Part shown: piece by piece, positions 24,801 through 36,539 of the stretch | Position numbering within the stretch: position 1 is the first letter of the stretch | Layout: every line of letters begins with the position of its first letter | Origin: Euptelea pleiosperma | Lineage: Eukaryota > Streptophyta > Magnoliopsida > Ranunculales > Eupteleaceae | Reading direction: 5' to 3' | Assembly (NCBI GenBank): GCA_035048495.1 | Contig: CM068546.1 | Span: 12,220,435-12,284,434 of the forward strand | DNA: 64,000 nucleotides | The notes under the pieces: model-generated | Databases searched by the model: none | What the model saw: the letters and a program-made list of their open reading frames with translations, nothing else | What the model was told of the DNA's origin: nothing | Position numbers and translations under genes: made by a program

Positions 24801-26133
24801 TTCCACCTTAAACTTCATCTGTAGTTTGGAAAAATCCCACTCATTGGGTCCCAATGTACTCAACCATTGAGTTCCTAAGACAACATCGTAGCCCTCAAGT
24901 GGTAGTAGATAAAAATCCACAAATATTAGAACTCCTTGTAAATTTAATGGAGTGTGAGCACATTTACCTGAGCTGCTTAACTTCTCACCTGAAGCTACCA
25001 TTACCTCTAGTCGGCCAGTTGAGATCAGCTGCAACCCCACTCTTTTTGCCAGCCGTTCACACACGAAATTGTTGGTGCTTCCGGAATCAATGAGTACGGT
25101 AACGAGTTTGTGTCCAAGACTCCCCATGACCCGCATTGTTTCGGGTGCACGGGTTCTAGCAATAGCATGCAAGGAGATCATAGGCATCTCGTCTAATTGC
25201 TCAATAGTGCCCCCCTCGATTTCCATTTCCACATCTTCATCGCTATTCTCTAGGCTCGCTTGAATTAAGAACAACTTCTTGCAACGATGCCCCGGGCCAA
25301 ATTTTTCATTGCACCTGAAACAAGCCCCTTTCTTTTCCTCTTGTTCAACTCCTCGAGAGTCATCTTCTTCACCGGCATGGTGGATGAACTTGTGGTAGTT
25401 GTATGGCGAGATTGATAGTCGCCCTTGGATTATGAGGAGTTTTCCTTCGGTGAGAAAGGTCTCTTGCTTCATAAAGACGAGCCACCCCAATGGTTGATGA
25501 TAAGTTAGCGGGTCTGTTGGCTTGTACATCAGTGCGTATTGTATCACGTAAACCGCTAGTGAAACAACTCACATGTTGTGCTTGTGGTAGAGGCCCAGCC
25601 TTGGCAAGTAGTTTCTCGAATCTGATTTGATATTCTTGTACAGTCCTGGTTTGCCACAATTTGGTAAATTCTCAAAAAAATTGAAGAACTCGTTAGGACC
25701 GTATCGTGAGTGAAGCCCTTCTTTAAAGTCATCCCACGAGATGATAATCATTTCTTGTTTCAGCAACTAATACCACAATTGTGCATTGCCTTCAAGGTGG
25801 AAGGATGCCAAGGAGACGCGATCGGCAATAGGAGTCTCATGGAGTTGGAAGAATTGTTCGGCCCTACACAACCAGCTGGTTGGGTCTTCTCCACCATTAA
25901 AGCGGGGAAAGCCTAACTTTACAGTTTTAGGCACAAAGGAGTTGGTAGGAGTGACATGCTGGATGCCGCCATTACCGTTTGCTCGTCTTACGTGAACACG
26001 CGTGCTAGTTGTAGAAGTTGCAGTAGCTTTAGTAGCAGGTTGAATTGCTATCTGGTCCATACGAGCTGAGATTGCCGAACATCTCTGTTATCTGGTTCAA
26101 GATCTCCTTCTGGCCAGTTGAAAGTGACTCCAT
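21873..26133 (-). pseudogene. gag-pol polyprotein, broken chromovirus
   Basis: Fragments in order: gag (25369-26060, with FPRFNGGEDPTSWLCRAEQF); CCHC knuckle CFRCNEKFGPGHRC (about 25270); aspartic protease core VLIDSGSTNNF (about 25080); reverse transcriptase (24467-23677, with [11 protein letters not shown] and YLGHVISNAG); RNase H (23502-23254, TDHQSLKHLWAQKI); integrase zinc-binding and core domains (23296-22185, with HSPQTDGQSE); chromodomain-like tail (22175-21873, ATWEDRELIKAQF). Gag has a TAG at 25767-25769 in the middle of a conserved run and a frameshift near an A-run at about 25675. The RT active-site region near 24065 has a frameshift at a T-run and appears to have lost one of its two aspartates. 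At least four breaks make it non-functional. Confidence 0.85.
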
Positions 26134-26171
26134 GGCCTTCTCTATCTGCTCCACTCACTGGTCCATTGCAA

Positions 26172-26184
26172 GGCTCTGATACCA
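26172..26184 (-). other. primer binding site (initiator Met tRNA)
   Basis: On the minus strand TGGTATCAGAGCC follows the LTR end by three bases. This is the usual plant retrotransposon primer site matching the 3' end of initiator methionine tRNA. It fixes the element's orientation and LTR boundary. Confidence 0.8.
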
Positions 26185-26187
26185 CTT

Positions 26188-26518
26188 TGGTACAGCCAAG
26201 CTATATGCAGTAGCCTTTCCTCTTCCTATCCTGATAATGATAGAAAACAGAGTAAGCTGACTTGGTTACTTCAAGGGAACCTGACCTCCAATATTAACAC
26301 ATAAGTGTTTAGCTAATAATTCACGTAAGTGTTTAGCTAATAATTCAGATACTTGTTTTATTCACTCAACCCTTTAAATAGAGTCTCACATAACCGTAGC
26401 TTCCAAAATAGTAGGAAGACTCATAACAACTATAAAGATAAGACCAAAATACAAGGAAGACTTTCAGCAACTACTACTTATCTCCATGAGATTTATTCTC
26501 AACAAACTCAAGACTAAG
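26188..26518 (-). mobile_element. 5' LTR of the gypsy element
   Basis: 331 bp, matched by 14996-15308. It contains a 24-bp tandem duplication of CACATAAGTGTTTAGCTAAT-like sequence absent from the other copy. Confidence 0.7.
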
Positions 26519-26745
26519 ACCAGTCCAACCCCCTACCAGACTCTAAGACTAATTCAAACCTTACTTTACTCCACCCTGTTTGGCCTTTGATATGCCTGCA
26601 CGTGACAACCAACTTATAATTTTAATTTATGTCTACATCTGCTTGATTGGTAATTTTTATTATTGTCCTTATTTTTGGAAAGTTGTTTATTAATTCTTAA
26701 TCTCAATCATTTTGCTAAATTCTTGAAGTTATCCAATAACATTTA
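26519..26745. other. intergenic, nothing recognised
   Basis: Short spacer between the gypsy LTR and the Helitron 3' end. Confidence 0.3.
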
Positions 26746-29700
26746 CTAGTGTTATTGCCCCGTTTTAAAGCACGGGCGGAGAAATAAAAAAATAGTAATA
26801 GTAATGTAAAATAAATGTAAGTGTAATAAATAAAAATATTTTTTAAAACTACCATGACTCCTCGGTAACATTTTTCATTTTTGAACATTATCAAAAAACA
26901 TTGCCACACATAGAAAATAGGAAACTATTTTCATAGAAACATTCATAAATTATTGATTTGTATCTTAATTAGTCGATGCTAGGCTGAAAGATTTTTGGAG
27001 TTGGCTTACTAAATAGATTTTCAATGTTGGTTTACCAAATAAACATAGATTTTAAGAGTAAAAAAGGATGGGTAAGAGATATTTTACCTTGTATGTTATT
27101 TTCTACCCCAAGCATTGGGTAAGCATGGGGAAAGAGCTCAGTACATTGGAACTTTCCTTTTAAAAAAAAGAATGGCATGTTTACATGTCTTCTAATTGAA
27201 AAATAAAAAATGAATAAGAAATAATCAATATTTGGTAATTCTCTTCTTCATCGATCTATTAAAACCGTATAAACAAAAACTCCCTTAGAGTTCTCTCTCC
27301 TTATTTCATAAATTATACCATTTGAACTAAGGCAACAATATCTCATTCTTTCACCCATTTGTACCAATATCTCAAATTCATTGTTTTATCCCCATAGTAT
27401 AAACAATTAGAAGTGCACGATTTCAGAAATGGTAGATTTGTTTCTCCTATAGAGTTGCATCAATGTTGCAGTAGTCACGTGGACAGGGCTCAACTGGATC
27501 GTGAGTCATGACCCTCATTATCTTCCACAACATGTTGCTCTAACCCAAAATTGTAGTCTACATTCAACTATGGAATGTTAAGCCAATCATAGATTATGGC
27601 CCCTAGGTGACACAGTTGAAGTAGACATATGGGCACTTCATTGATCTTCCATCTTCTAGCCTAAAATAATTTGAACAATAGAAATTTTGGAGATAAGAAA
27701 TCCATGACAAAGAACATATTCAACTTTAACAAAAGTCATTGCATCCCATTTAAGAAGGTTCTAGTGGTCCCATTGAATGCATCAAATGACGAAGTTACGC
27801 TCAATATCCACTTCTCAGAAAGTGACTAATTCATACCCATCACCATCATTTTTCACTTTTGGCAGATGTTAATAAGGTTTGAAACGGACTAACCTTGTCT
27901 ACTAGCATTTGCTACAACACGCCGAATGTCCAACAAAGTAAACAGGGTGGTCTTGCATTCATTTGTAGTAGGTGCTTTCAAAAAAAGTTAAAATAATGTG
28001 TAGCTGGTTGCAAACTTTTTTTGGATCTACACCCCAAAAATCTTCAGTGTGATGCGTATTTTTTGAATATCCATAGAAGAAATCTCATTGAGAAAAGACA
28101 AAAAGAAGAATTTTTGGATTCCAGCGACAGATTTACATACCAATCAATCTAAAATAACAAGAAACAAAAAATAAAAAAGTAATTGTAATTAAACTGCTAG
28201 AGCGATGGAGGTTGAAAGCTAAAACTTGCTAATGCGGGGATAGGCTGTAATGATGTGTTTAATAGGAGAGAAGGAAGGTCATATCATTGAATAAACTAAA
28301 AAACAAAATGGAAAAACATGAATCAATCACCAAAGAAAATTTTCATTTAATAAAGCGGTAAACCAAAGCATAACAATATAGCATTAAAATAAGCAATAGT
28401 AGGAACATACTTATAAAAGAAGAAAAAAAGTGTGTATTTGTAATAAATAATTAATGGCGCATAAAGATAAATGAAAATATTGTAAAGAAAAAAAGCAAAA
28501 ATCAGTATGAAAGAGAAAGATAAATACCTGAATGTGATGAGGAGTTGCAGGTATGATGTTTAGATAATTGGGGAGCACGAAAGCAGATATCTGAATCTAT
28601 TTTAATTAAGTGGGGAGCACGAAAGCGGCATCTAAAACCGTACATCATCTGTTGCATTACAACATCAACAAACAACGCACTTAGTTACAGACCATCGACT
28701 GACCTTAAGATGAAACCCACAGTCATGGCTAAACTAAACAAATGATAATCTTTAAAATAGCTTATATCTCAAATTTAGTTAATTTACTTAGTCTTTCTGG
28801 AAGACTCCTTGCTTGTGCTTGAAAGAAACATCGGACAACTAAGACGATCCAACTCTCAGCTTTGTTGCGGGTCCAGTAGAAGAATTGTGTATACCTGATT
28901 ACGTTAAACATGTAGAAATTATTATAAGTCAAATATATTTTGAATGAAAAAAATCAAACTGACATGGTTTTTGATTGACCTAAACACCCACGAAATAACA
29001 GAAAATGCCTCACTAAATTTTCCAAAAGAACAGGATTGGCTCTATAAATCAACTGAATTAGGCTTTTCTATAGAGGGAGTTCAACTAAAAATACCCTTAA
29101 AACCTGAGCCCAGATCTCAATAATGAAAAGAGAACTGAAAGGACAATTATTTTGCTTACCCGTTTTAAAATTTAACCAAGAGATTGCAAAACCTAGGATA
29201 TGTCTTCCAAAGGCCTGAGAAAATCTTCACGGGGGAAAGAATTCTGACAATTTCACTCCTAGGTAAACTTTTCCCTGGCGGCCTTGAGAAATTGTGATTG
29301 TTTGTTAATAGTGGGGCCAAAGAGGAGAGCATCAAGATGAGAAAGTCGGGTGGAATGAAAAGAACAAAAAAGAAGAATCCAGATTGTGAATGGATGGAGA
29401 GATGGCAAGAATGTGTAATGTATTAGCATGAATTGCAATGGAATGGATGGTATTGAGTATGCAGAGACTGGTGGTTTGTCAAATGTGCTTGGGGAAACGT
29501 ACTTCAGATAAATAGCAATGGGACTCCCTCGTCTAACTGCTAAAAAGAGAGTCGGCAGTAGCAGCCAATCTCGTGTGTGTCTTCTTCCCATTTCCCATTC
29601 TCATATCCATTCCAACCATGATCAAACAACCTGATCGTAAGAAAAAAAGAGTGGTAGCACCAATACATCGACCGAAATGTTAAAAAAATTTGGATTGGAA

Positions 29701-30917
29701 ATTTACATGAGAGAGAGCATTGTGACAGGTGCAAAAACTGGCAGTGGCGGCCAAAGTAATGGAAGAGCCCATCATCGTCACTATTGTAATATAAGAGGAG
29801 AACGATGACAACATCATCACCATCTTAAGGGAATGGAATGAGACAGAAAGGAAATTCGCATACAAATAATATAAGAACACCATAGCACCACTATCAAACA
29901 AGAGATTATATTGAGCAAGGTAGAAATATTTACAAAATATCCTCTATTTTTTCGCGGGTAAGATGGATCCCTATCAGTAACTCATAGTACATAATTAATT
30001 TACAATCCTAAGCTTTGAGGAAGAAAAACCCATTATTAGAATATTAGGGTAAAAACTTACGACGAATTGTAGAGATGGTCTGGAAATACCTTTAGTTTTG
30101 TGAGCGAACCGCTTGTTGCTTGCATGAAAGGGCAGAACCATAACTTGTAGTAGTATTTCCATCCTCGCTCTGTTCATCTGATTTACCTATCGCGAACCCA
30201 AAATTCCTCATAAATTGGCAAAACAAAATAAAATGCTCTAAAACTTTCACAAAATCCAAAACATTAGTGAAAAAGGGAAATGTAGAAAGTATTTCAACTC
30301 TTTCACAGCATAAAATCTCCAAGCATCCAATCAGCCCTCAACTCATTATCATAGCATTATGCCGGAATAGGCATCGGTTGCACCAAAAAATAGTTTTGTT
30401 GATGGTTGAAAAGTTCCTTAGGTCTCTACTACCAAATTTTCCTATTTGGGAAGAAAAATGGAAACCTAGAATTCTAACATTAGAAAATTCAAGGACTGTA
30501 GATACAGATGAAAACAAAGAAGTAAAAAAATTGTTATTAATGCGATGAGAAATAACAGAGTGAGAGAGATGTAAAGAAATCTGAGAAATCTTTGACTTGA
30601 CCGGAGAAATTGTGAGAAATCTCGAATGAATTGTGCGAGAGAGAACTAAAATGAATAGAGAAGGAAGGTTGAGAGACGTTTTGGGAGATATAGGAGAGGT
30701 TTAGATATGGAGAGTCATCTTGGGAAAGATCATTCGGTTGGAATTTTTTTATTCCAACTTAAAATACTCTTAATTTTTAAGTAGATTACTTACTGAGAAT
30801 GATATTTTGGGAAAACATTAAAAGGAGATGTGAAGGGTTTAGTAAGGGTATTTTGGAAAAAAATGGGGAAAAAATTAGAGAGAGCGCCACATCGGCAAGG
30901 CTCTGCTTTAGTATAGA
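26746..30917 (-). mobile_element. Helitron, 4.2 kb, both termini present
   Basis: Minus-strand 5' end at 30917: TCTATACTAAAGCAGAGCC, preceded by A. Minus-strand 3' end at 26746: a stem-loop (GCCCGTGCTTTAAAACGGGGC), a short spacer, then CTAG followed by T. These are the Helitron hallmarks: 5' TC, 3' hairpin, CTRR and insertion between A and T. I found no Rep/helicase domain in the 4.2 kb, so it is probably non-autonomous. The interior is AT-rich with ORFs of at most 110 codons and no recognised captured gene. A 15-bp direct repeat GGGGAGCACGAAAGC occurs at about 28570 and 28612. Confidence 0.7.
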
Positions 30918-31767
30918 TAATAGATGTGGGAAAGTGCGCTCTAGAGACACTCAAAATCTTAAGGTGCCTTTAAATTTGGCCCTCCCAAGTTCTTGTTCAC
31001 ACTCTCATTAAATACCAAATAATTTCATGCATCATGTCAATGGGATTTATAGCTAAAATGCATCTTTATAGAGCTATTTAAGATAATGATATAATGCATT
31101 GGTTCAGTGAAAGTCACTTCCTCATGAAAATGCATCTGCGGAAATAAAATTTCAGTAAAACACACTAATGGGTTGAACGTGCATTACACGTGAGTGATTG
31201 TAGGGGCCCTTTTGGAAGAAGTAGCCAAATAAGAAAGTTTTAACCTAAAGGGCAGTTTGGAAGATTAGTTTGGAGGGGCAAATCTATAAATTATGACAAT
31301 TCAAGGCACAATTAGAAAATCAAATTTTTGAATTTGTCAAATGTAGATAGATATGTAATCATTAAGGGTTTGTTTTGAAAAAGTAAAAGAAATGATATAA
31401 AAAGTAATTAAGTTGTTATTAAAGAACTATTTTTGAAACATTAAAATAACGGCATAGTAATTAATTAATGGCATGAGAAGGGGTGAGTACATAAAGGGGC
31501 ATTTAATGAACTTAATTTTAGTAAAGAGGGGCGTAGGTTTAATGAACTAGGTTTAATTTTAGTAAAGAGGGGCATAGGTAAACTTGTGGTTGAATGCGAG
31601 AAGAGGCATTTAATAAACTTTTTAGTTTTTGATAGCGATGGGGTGTTTAATGAACTAATAGGTGCCTATGTTTTTTATTTTTATTTTATTTTTGATAGGC
31701 AACTAATAAGTGTCTAGGCAAACTTTGTGTAGCATACCTAAGTTTTGGCGTTAAAATAGTAATAGAT
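30918..31767. other. intergenic; patch similar to 43.06-43.15 kb
   Basis: No gene. About 100 bp around 31005-31095 (TTTCATGCATC ... AAATGCATCTTTATAG) resembles 43060-43150 (TTCCATGCATCC ... AAATTGCATCTTTATAG). This suggests the duplication of the cytochrome b5 5' region may begin this far upstream. Confidence 0.4.
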
Positions 31768-32641
31768 TCTTGGGCTTTTTTGCTTGACCCCCTTACTTTA
31801 TTGATGCAATTTGCATCTCACCCAATGTTTTTAAAATATTTGCGTCTCACCCTTTGACCATGGACAACGATATAGACGGCCATTAACAGTCTCCAGATGG
31901 ATATCCCAATATTTTTTAAATGACTATAATGACCTTGGGTGAGACGCAAATATTTTAAAAACATTGGGTGCGCCGCAAATTGCATCCAAAAAGTAAGGGG
32001 GACAAGCAAAAAATTCCAATTTTTTTTTTTATGTTTTTTTCTTTTTGAGGATTGTGAGCTCAAAACCTTTCTTCATTTACTTTTGGCCCAACCGTAGGTG
32101 GGTCTACAAACCAAAAATTAATCTGATTGTTAATTTTTAAGCATTGGATTAGAGCTGTTTTCCTGGGTTGATTTTATTTGTAGAATTTGAGCATTATTTG
32201 GGGTACAAAGATCAAATGGTTTGAAATCACTAATCAGGCTGATATTTGGTATGTAGCTCCACCTAGCGATGGGCCCAACATCCATACGGTTGGGCCAAAA
32301 GTAAATGAAGAAAGGTTTTGATGTAGGATTTTGGGCTCGAAACTTTTTTTTTAGGACTGAAAAAAGAACCTCAAAAAAGGATTTTTTGCTTGTCCCCCTT
32401 ATTTTATTGATGCAATTTGCAGTGCACCCAATGTTTTTAAAATATTTGTGTCTCACCCAAGGTCATTATAGTCATTTAAAAAATATTGGGATGTCCATCT
32501 GGAGACCGTTAATGGCCGTCTATGGTCGTCAACGATGTTGACCATGGTCAAAGGGTGAGACGCAAATATTTTAAAAACATTGGGTGAGATGCAAATTGCA
32601 TCAATAAAGTAAGGGGGTAAAGCAAAAAAGCCCTAGATTCT
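31768..32641. repeat. composite fold-back: two inverted MITE copies
   Basis: Two units of about 240 bp, 31780-32019 and 32385-32627, are each palindromic (arms CCTTACTTTATTGATGCAAT / reverse complement; GTGAGACGCAAATATTTTAA) and also inverted relative to each other. The outer edges are GGGCTTTTTTGCTTG (about 31775) and CAAAAAAGCCCTAGA (about 32623). Together they enclose another fold-back repeat. Confidence 0.65.
32080..32305. repeat. fold-back MITE inside the composite
   Basis: Edges TTTTGGCCCAACCGTAGG and, inverted, CATACGGTTGGGCCAAAAG. Inner arms CCAAAAATTAATCTGATTG and AATCAGGCTGATATTTGG. It is the insertion sitting between the two 240-bp units. Confidence 0.6.
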
Positions 32642-32868
32642 TTTATGTTTAAGGTGTTGAGTTGACAATTAGGAGAAAAATAGAAAGAAAAAAAAGTGCA
32701 ATGCCAACTTCTAATGATGTCAAATTAGGGTTCTCCCAATGAAATAATCAAGTTTTAGAAGGTAATATCAAATTGGGACCCACTCCTAATAACATCAAAC
32801 TTGACCTTTACATTGATAAATTCAAGTTTTAGAAAGTAAACAAATTGCTCTAAAACAATTGTAGTAAC

Positions 32869-33030
32869 CAAGGTTTAAAGGGGGCCGTTACCGTTTTTTT
32901 CCTTTATAACGACTGTTATAACGAATTATAACGCTCAAGGGCAAAAAACGGATAATGCACCAAAATTCAAAATTTCAATAAAAATGGAATATAACGGAGA
33001 ATAACATTGCTCTACAACAATTGTAGTAAC
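32869..33030. repeat. partial tandem copy of MITE start plus flank
   Basis: GTAGTAAC then CAAGGTTTAAAGGGGGCCG appears at 32861 and again at 33023, each preceded by the same host flank (TTGCTCTAMAACAATT). About 160 bp of flank, target octamer and MITE 5' end are thus tandemly duplicated. Confidence 0.65.
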
Positions 33031-33371
33031 CAAGGTTTAAAGGGGGCCGTTATAACGGTATAATGGACTGGGGACGTTACCGTTCTTTCCTTTATAATGA
33101 CCGTTATAACGAATTGTAACGTTCAGGGGCAAAAACGGATAATAACGGCACCAAAATTCAAAATTTGAATTTCAAATTTTCAATAAAAATGGAATATAAC
33201 GGAAAAATAACGGAGAATAACAGGTGTGTTTTTTTTGACAATTTTTTCGAAATAACGGTAAATAACAGTCGTTATTTTCTAAGCGTTAAAATGGTCCATA
33301 ACGTAACGGGGGAGGTCCGAATCCGTTTAACAGCCATTATTTTCGGTGTAACGGTCGTTTTTTAGACCATG
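33031..33371. mobile_element. hAT-type MITE with exact 8-bp TSD
   Basis: Starts CAAGGTTTAAAGG and ends TTTTTTAGACCATG. The octamer GTAGTAAC occurs at 33023-33030 and 33372-33379. The interior is filled with ATAACGGNNGTTATAACG-type units in both orientations. No ORF. It is the best preserved small member of the family. Confidence 0.75.
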
Positions 33372-33715
33372 GTAGTAACATAGGGTAAGCGAGAGAGAGA
33401 GACAAGTAGGTAGGTAGGGGCGGTAGGGTTGAAGACAAGATCGACTACAGAGAGAGAGGTAGGTAGTGGCCGGTAAGGTTGAAGAGAATGCAAAAGCTTG
33501 TCGCTTTCCCTTATTTTTAAAGCATCACGGAAGTAGGTCTTCCTGTGGGCCCACTTTTCTGAAATCACCAAACACAATGAATTTCATGTTTTCCAGGAAA
33601 ATGTTTTCTTTTTCATGTTTTCCACCAACTTGAACATCTCGTATTTTTTTAAACTATTCCCATATTTTTACCACATTTTTAGTAAGTGTTTTGAACATTA
33701 AAACCTTCTTATACC

Positions 33716-33940
33716 GTGGTTCGAAATCTCGAGATCAGAGAAGCTGGATAAGTGGGCTCTGATCCCGATCCCGATTGGTTCTATCCAGAATGGGATCGGC
33801 CCATCTCGCCCGATACAAAGCGAGACTCCTTTGGGAAACAATGATCTTAGGGTGAGACGATCCATTTTGGATCGGTGGGCTCCGATCCTGATCTAGATCA
33901 TCCAATCCAAAACGGGTTCGGCCAAGACTTCGAACCATGT
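33716..33940. mobile_element. hAT-like MITE, GATC-rich body
   Basis: Ends CGTGGTTCGAAATC and CTTCGAACCATG form a 12-14 bp terminal inverted repeat. The flanks TCTTATAC/TTTGATAC match at 6 of 8. The body has repeated CGATCCCGATC / GATCGG units. It lies within block A. Confidence 0.5.
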
Positions 33941-34362
33941 TTGATACTCGAATTCTATTTTCATTAAAAAAAGAAAAATAGAATTAGAGTTGTGGGGGGG
34001 CATACGCCCGCCTCTAATTGCCGTCTCTCACCTACCCAAGACCAAACCAAATTTCTTTGATTTTGCATTCCTTTGAACGTCAAAAATGGGAAGAGACAGA
34101 GAGAGAGGAGGGTGTGATTCTCGTGGGCTTGTAGTTCAATTAGATGGTCCAAGTCCAACTAACAAATACCACTCAATATTTTAATTATTTAAAAAAAAAA
34201 AAAAGAAATCTCGCTTGAAAACAACTGCTTATGTGGGACCCACCTTACGAATACAATTAGAAAATTATTTAATTTCCCATCTCACAAGATTGACAAAATT
34301 GAGCTAAAAACAAAAAAAGAGAGAAAAAAAAAGAAAAAAAAATAGTCGTGCTACCCCACGGA

Positions 34363-34706
34363 TTATCCCGTTTTTTATCCGGGCGTTCGGGCTGCTCCTA
34401 AAAATGCCATGTGGCAGACTTTAGAGATTATTAACTGTACGGATGTTTGAATCATCCCTAAGTGGACCTCAATACTAAAAATCAGCCTGATTGGTAGTTT
34501 CTACCTGTTCGATCTGAGTACCCCAAAATAATGATCGAATCCCACGGTTGAAAATGAATCCATGAAAAGAACACAAATCAAATGGTTTAAAACCACCAAC
34601 CAGGCTGATTTTTGGTTTGCAGGTCCACCTAAGGTTGGTTCAAACATCCGTACGGTAAATGATATCTAAGAGTGTTTCACGTGGGATGTTAGCTGCAGCC
34701 CGGACA
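34363..34706. repeat. fold-back MITE in block A
   Basis: Edges GTTCGGGCTGCTCC and, inverted, GCTGCAGCCCGGAC. Arms contain AAAATCAGCCTGATTGG and CCAGGCTGATTTTTGG. Block B has no counterpart, so this insertion is younger than the duplication. More fragments of this class lie at 34840-35000 and 35270-35500. Confidence 0.6.
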
Positions 34707-35639
34707 GTTTTGTTTATGATCAGTGGTTCAGATTGTAGAAAAATAAGATCTTTCTAATCATTAAGAAATGAAATCAGGTGGTTGTGGTCCACCTACTCCT
34801 GCAAAAGATGATTTATGGTCAAGTTTTGGAGATCACAAAAATCAGCTTGATTAGTGATCTCTAGCCATTGATCTTAGTACCATGTCTAGAGATCACCAAT
34901 CAGACTAAGTTTTGGTACGAAGGTCCGTCAGAGGTGGGCCAATCATCATGAGTTAGTGCCCCAAAAGAGTGAGCCACGTGGTGTACTTTTTATGCGATCC
35001 GTGGAGTACTGCAACGATACGTCACTGCTGCAATTTTTTGTTCCGCTTCATTAATGAAAGATTTACTTGATCACATGAATTGAACCATTGGATGGATAGT
35101 CCCATTATTCTAGATTGTTCTTGTTGCATCTCTGACCGTTCAAAAAACAGGAGATCTAGCGCCTACTTCGTGTTTGACTACCCTCATGTAGGTTAAAAAA
35201 ACCAAACGAGAAAATATTCGCTGTTCACACAACTTCAAAATTTGAAGTCTTCCCCTCCAAAAATGCAACGTGGAGCACCTTCTAGGCCCCACTGACCTTA
35301 TGGATGTTTGCTCCACTACTTGGTGGACCTATATACGAAAAATAACTTGACCGATGATTTCTAACATATTAGCATCTAAAGAAAAATGCTCAAATCTAAT
35401 GGTCAAAAACACACTATTTTAAAATATTAAAATCCAACGGCTAGTAATCATGTCAGTGGGCCGTAAAGAGTAATATTGTGATTTTTCGTCAGTGCATCTT
35501 CTAATGATCAGGGACCCACAAATTGAAAACTTCAGATCGATAACAAGATAAAGATATGGACCCGTCGTATAGTAGAGTCCCATACTAATTAAAATGAATA
35601 TTCAATACGTCCCTCTCCCAAGTTCCCATCAACCTGAAA

Positions 35640-35812
35640 CTATTAATAAAAGGTTGTGAGAGGCCACCTAACTGCTACTCACAACTAATTTCTCACCAAT
35701 CAATTAAAACACATCTGCTTCTCTGTTGCTCATTGTTCCCTCTGTAACTCTTCCTATATCTCCTCTTTTTCCATCAACCGATCTTAAATATAACAAAAGA
35801 AGAAAAAAAAGG
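35640..35812 (+). promoter_or_regulatory. core promoter and 5' UTR of cytochrome b5 (copy A)
   Basis: An AT-rich TATA-like AATAAAAG at about 35645 is followed by a CT-rich, intron-free leader ending in an A-rich stretch directly before ATG. Most of it is conserved in block B (AATCAATTAAAACA and the CT-rich leader at about 59485-59560). The transcription start is not determined. Confidence 0.45.
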
Positions 35813-35899
35813 ATGGGCAGCGATGGCAAGATCTTCACTTTGGCTGAAGTATCTGAGCACGATAACTCCAAGGATTGTTGGCTCATTATCAACAGCAAG
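35813..35899 (+). CDS. CB5: cytochrome b5, exon 1 (intact copy)
   Basis: Cytochrome b5 is a small haem protein of the ER face that passes electrons from its reductase or P450 reductase to fatty-acid desaturases, hydroxylases and P450s. This exon encodes 29 residues, starting MGSDGKIFTLAEVSEH and ending DCWLIINSK, the standard N terminus of plant cytochrome b5. It ends at a phase-0 donor (AAG|GTATAATC), the usual plant intron 1 position. The next exon needed, starting with VYDVTKF, is found only at 63667, so the intron would be 27,767 bp. The start ATG is the first in the leader. A degenerate second copy of this exon lies at 59587-59670. Nothing resembling exon 2 occurs between 37 and 44 kb. 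So this exon either serves the downstream exons or is orphaned. Confidence 0.85.
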
Positions 35900-36228
35900 G
35901 TATAATCTCTCTAATCTAATGTCTTTTTTTTTTTTTTTTTGGTTTTTTTAATATCAGATCCCATGTTTTGAATCAGATCTTTGTTCCTCGCATCAAATCT
36001 CATCGATCTGTTACTGCTTGTTCTTGTATGTTCGTTGACTATCTATTTCTAGATCATGTTCTTGGAGATTTGTGTTAAAACAGTGTTGGTGTTGATTGGA
36101 TCTGTTATTCGTATCAGTTGAACATTTGTATCTCCTCAATTTTTCACCAATTGCTGCAATTTAGGGTTTTTTTTTTGATAAGCCAATTTAGTGTTCTAAT
36201 TCTATCAAATTTGTACTTCCGGTCTGCA

Positions 36229-36539
36229 CAAGGTTTTAAATGGTCCGTTATAAGTTATGGTGACTGTTATAGCGGCCGTTATAACGACCACGCTGAGTAA
36301 AAAAGCTCAGAATATTAATATTTTATTATTTTTCAAAAAAACCTTGATAATAGTTAAAAAAAAACTTTTTTTCCCCCAATAAGGGTTGTGATTTCTGTTA
36401 TGATGCTAAGCCCCCCCCCCGCCCCTTTTTTTTTCTGGATTTGAGCGTTATTTTTGAAATAACGTTATGGGGTTTCGGGTGTTACTGTTATAATGGCTGT
36501 TATTTTCGTTATAAAGTAACGGCCGATTCATAAACCATG
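36229..36539. mobile_element. hAT-type MITE in cytochrome b5 intron 1
   Basis: Starts CAAGGTTTTAAATGG and ends ATTCATAAACCATG. The flanks GGTCTGCA/CTTCTGCA match at 6 of 8. The body has AGCGGCCGTTATAACG and TAACGGCC units and a C-run at 36412-36421. It is absent from the matching place in block B. Confidence 0.65.

Larger units (their letters stand above)
21841..26518 (-). mobile_element. Ty3/gypsy chromovirus (degenerate), 5' LTR to pol end
   Basis: Read on the minus strand: LTR (26518-26188), primer binding site, gag, protease, reverse transcriptase, RNase H, integrase and a chromodomain-like tail ending at 21873. This order (integrase last) is Ty3/gypsy, and the chromodomain tail places it among chromoviruses. 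The short LTR of about 330 bp would suit a Reina-like lineage, but I cannot assign a clade. The 3' LTR is either the copy at 14996-15308, separated by a 6.5 kb insertion, or missing. Confidence 0.8.

Noticed and set aside
29259..30548. ORFs of 60-110 codons within the Helitron as captured genes
   Set aside because: No recognisable domain in any of them; length is within chance expectation for this many frames.
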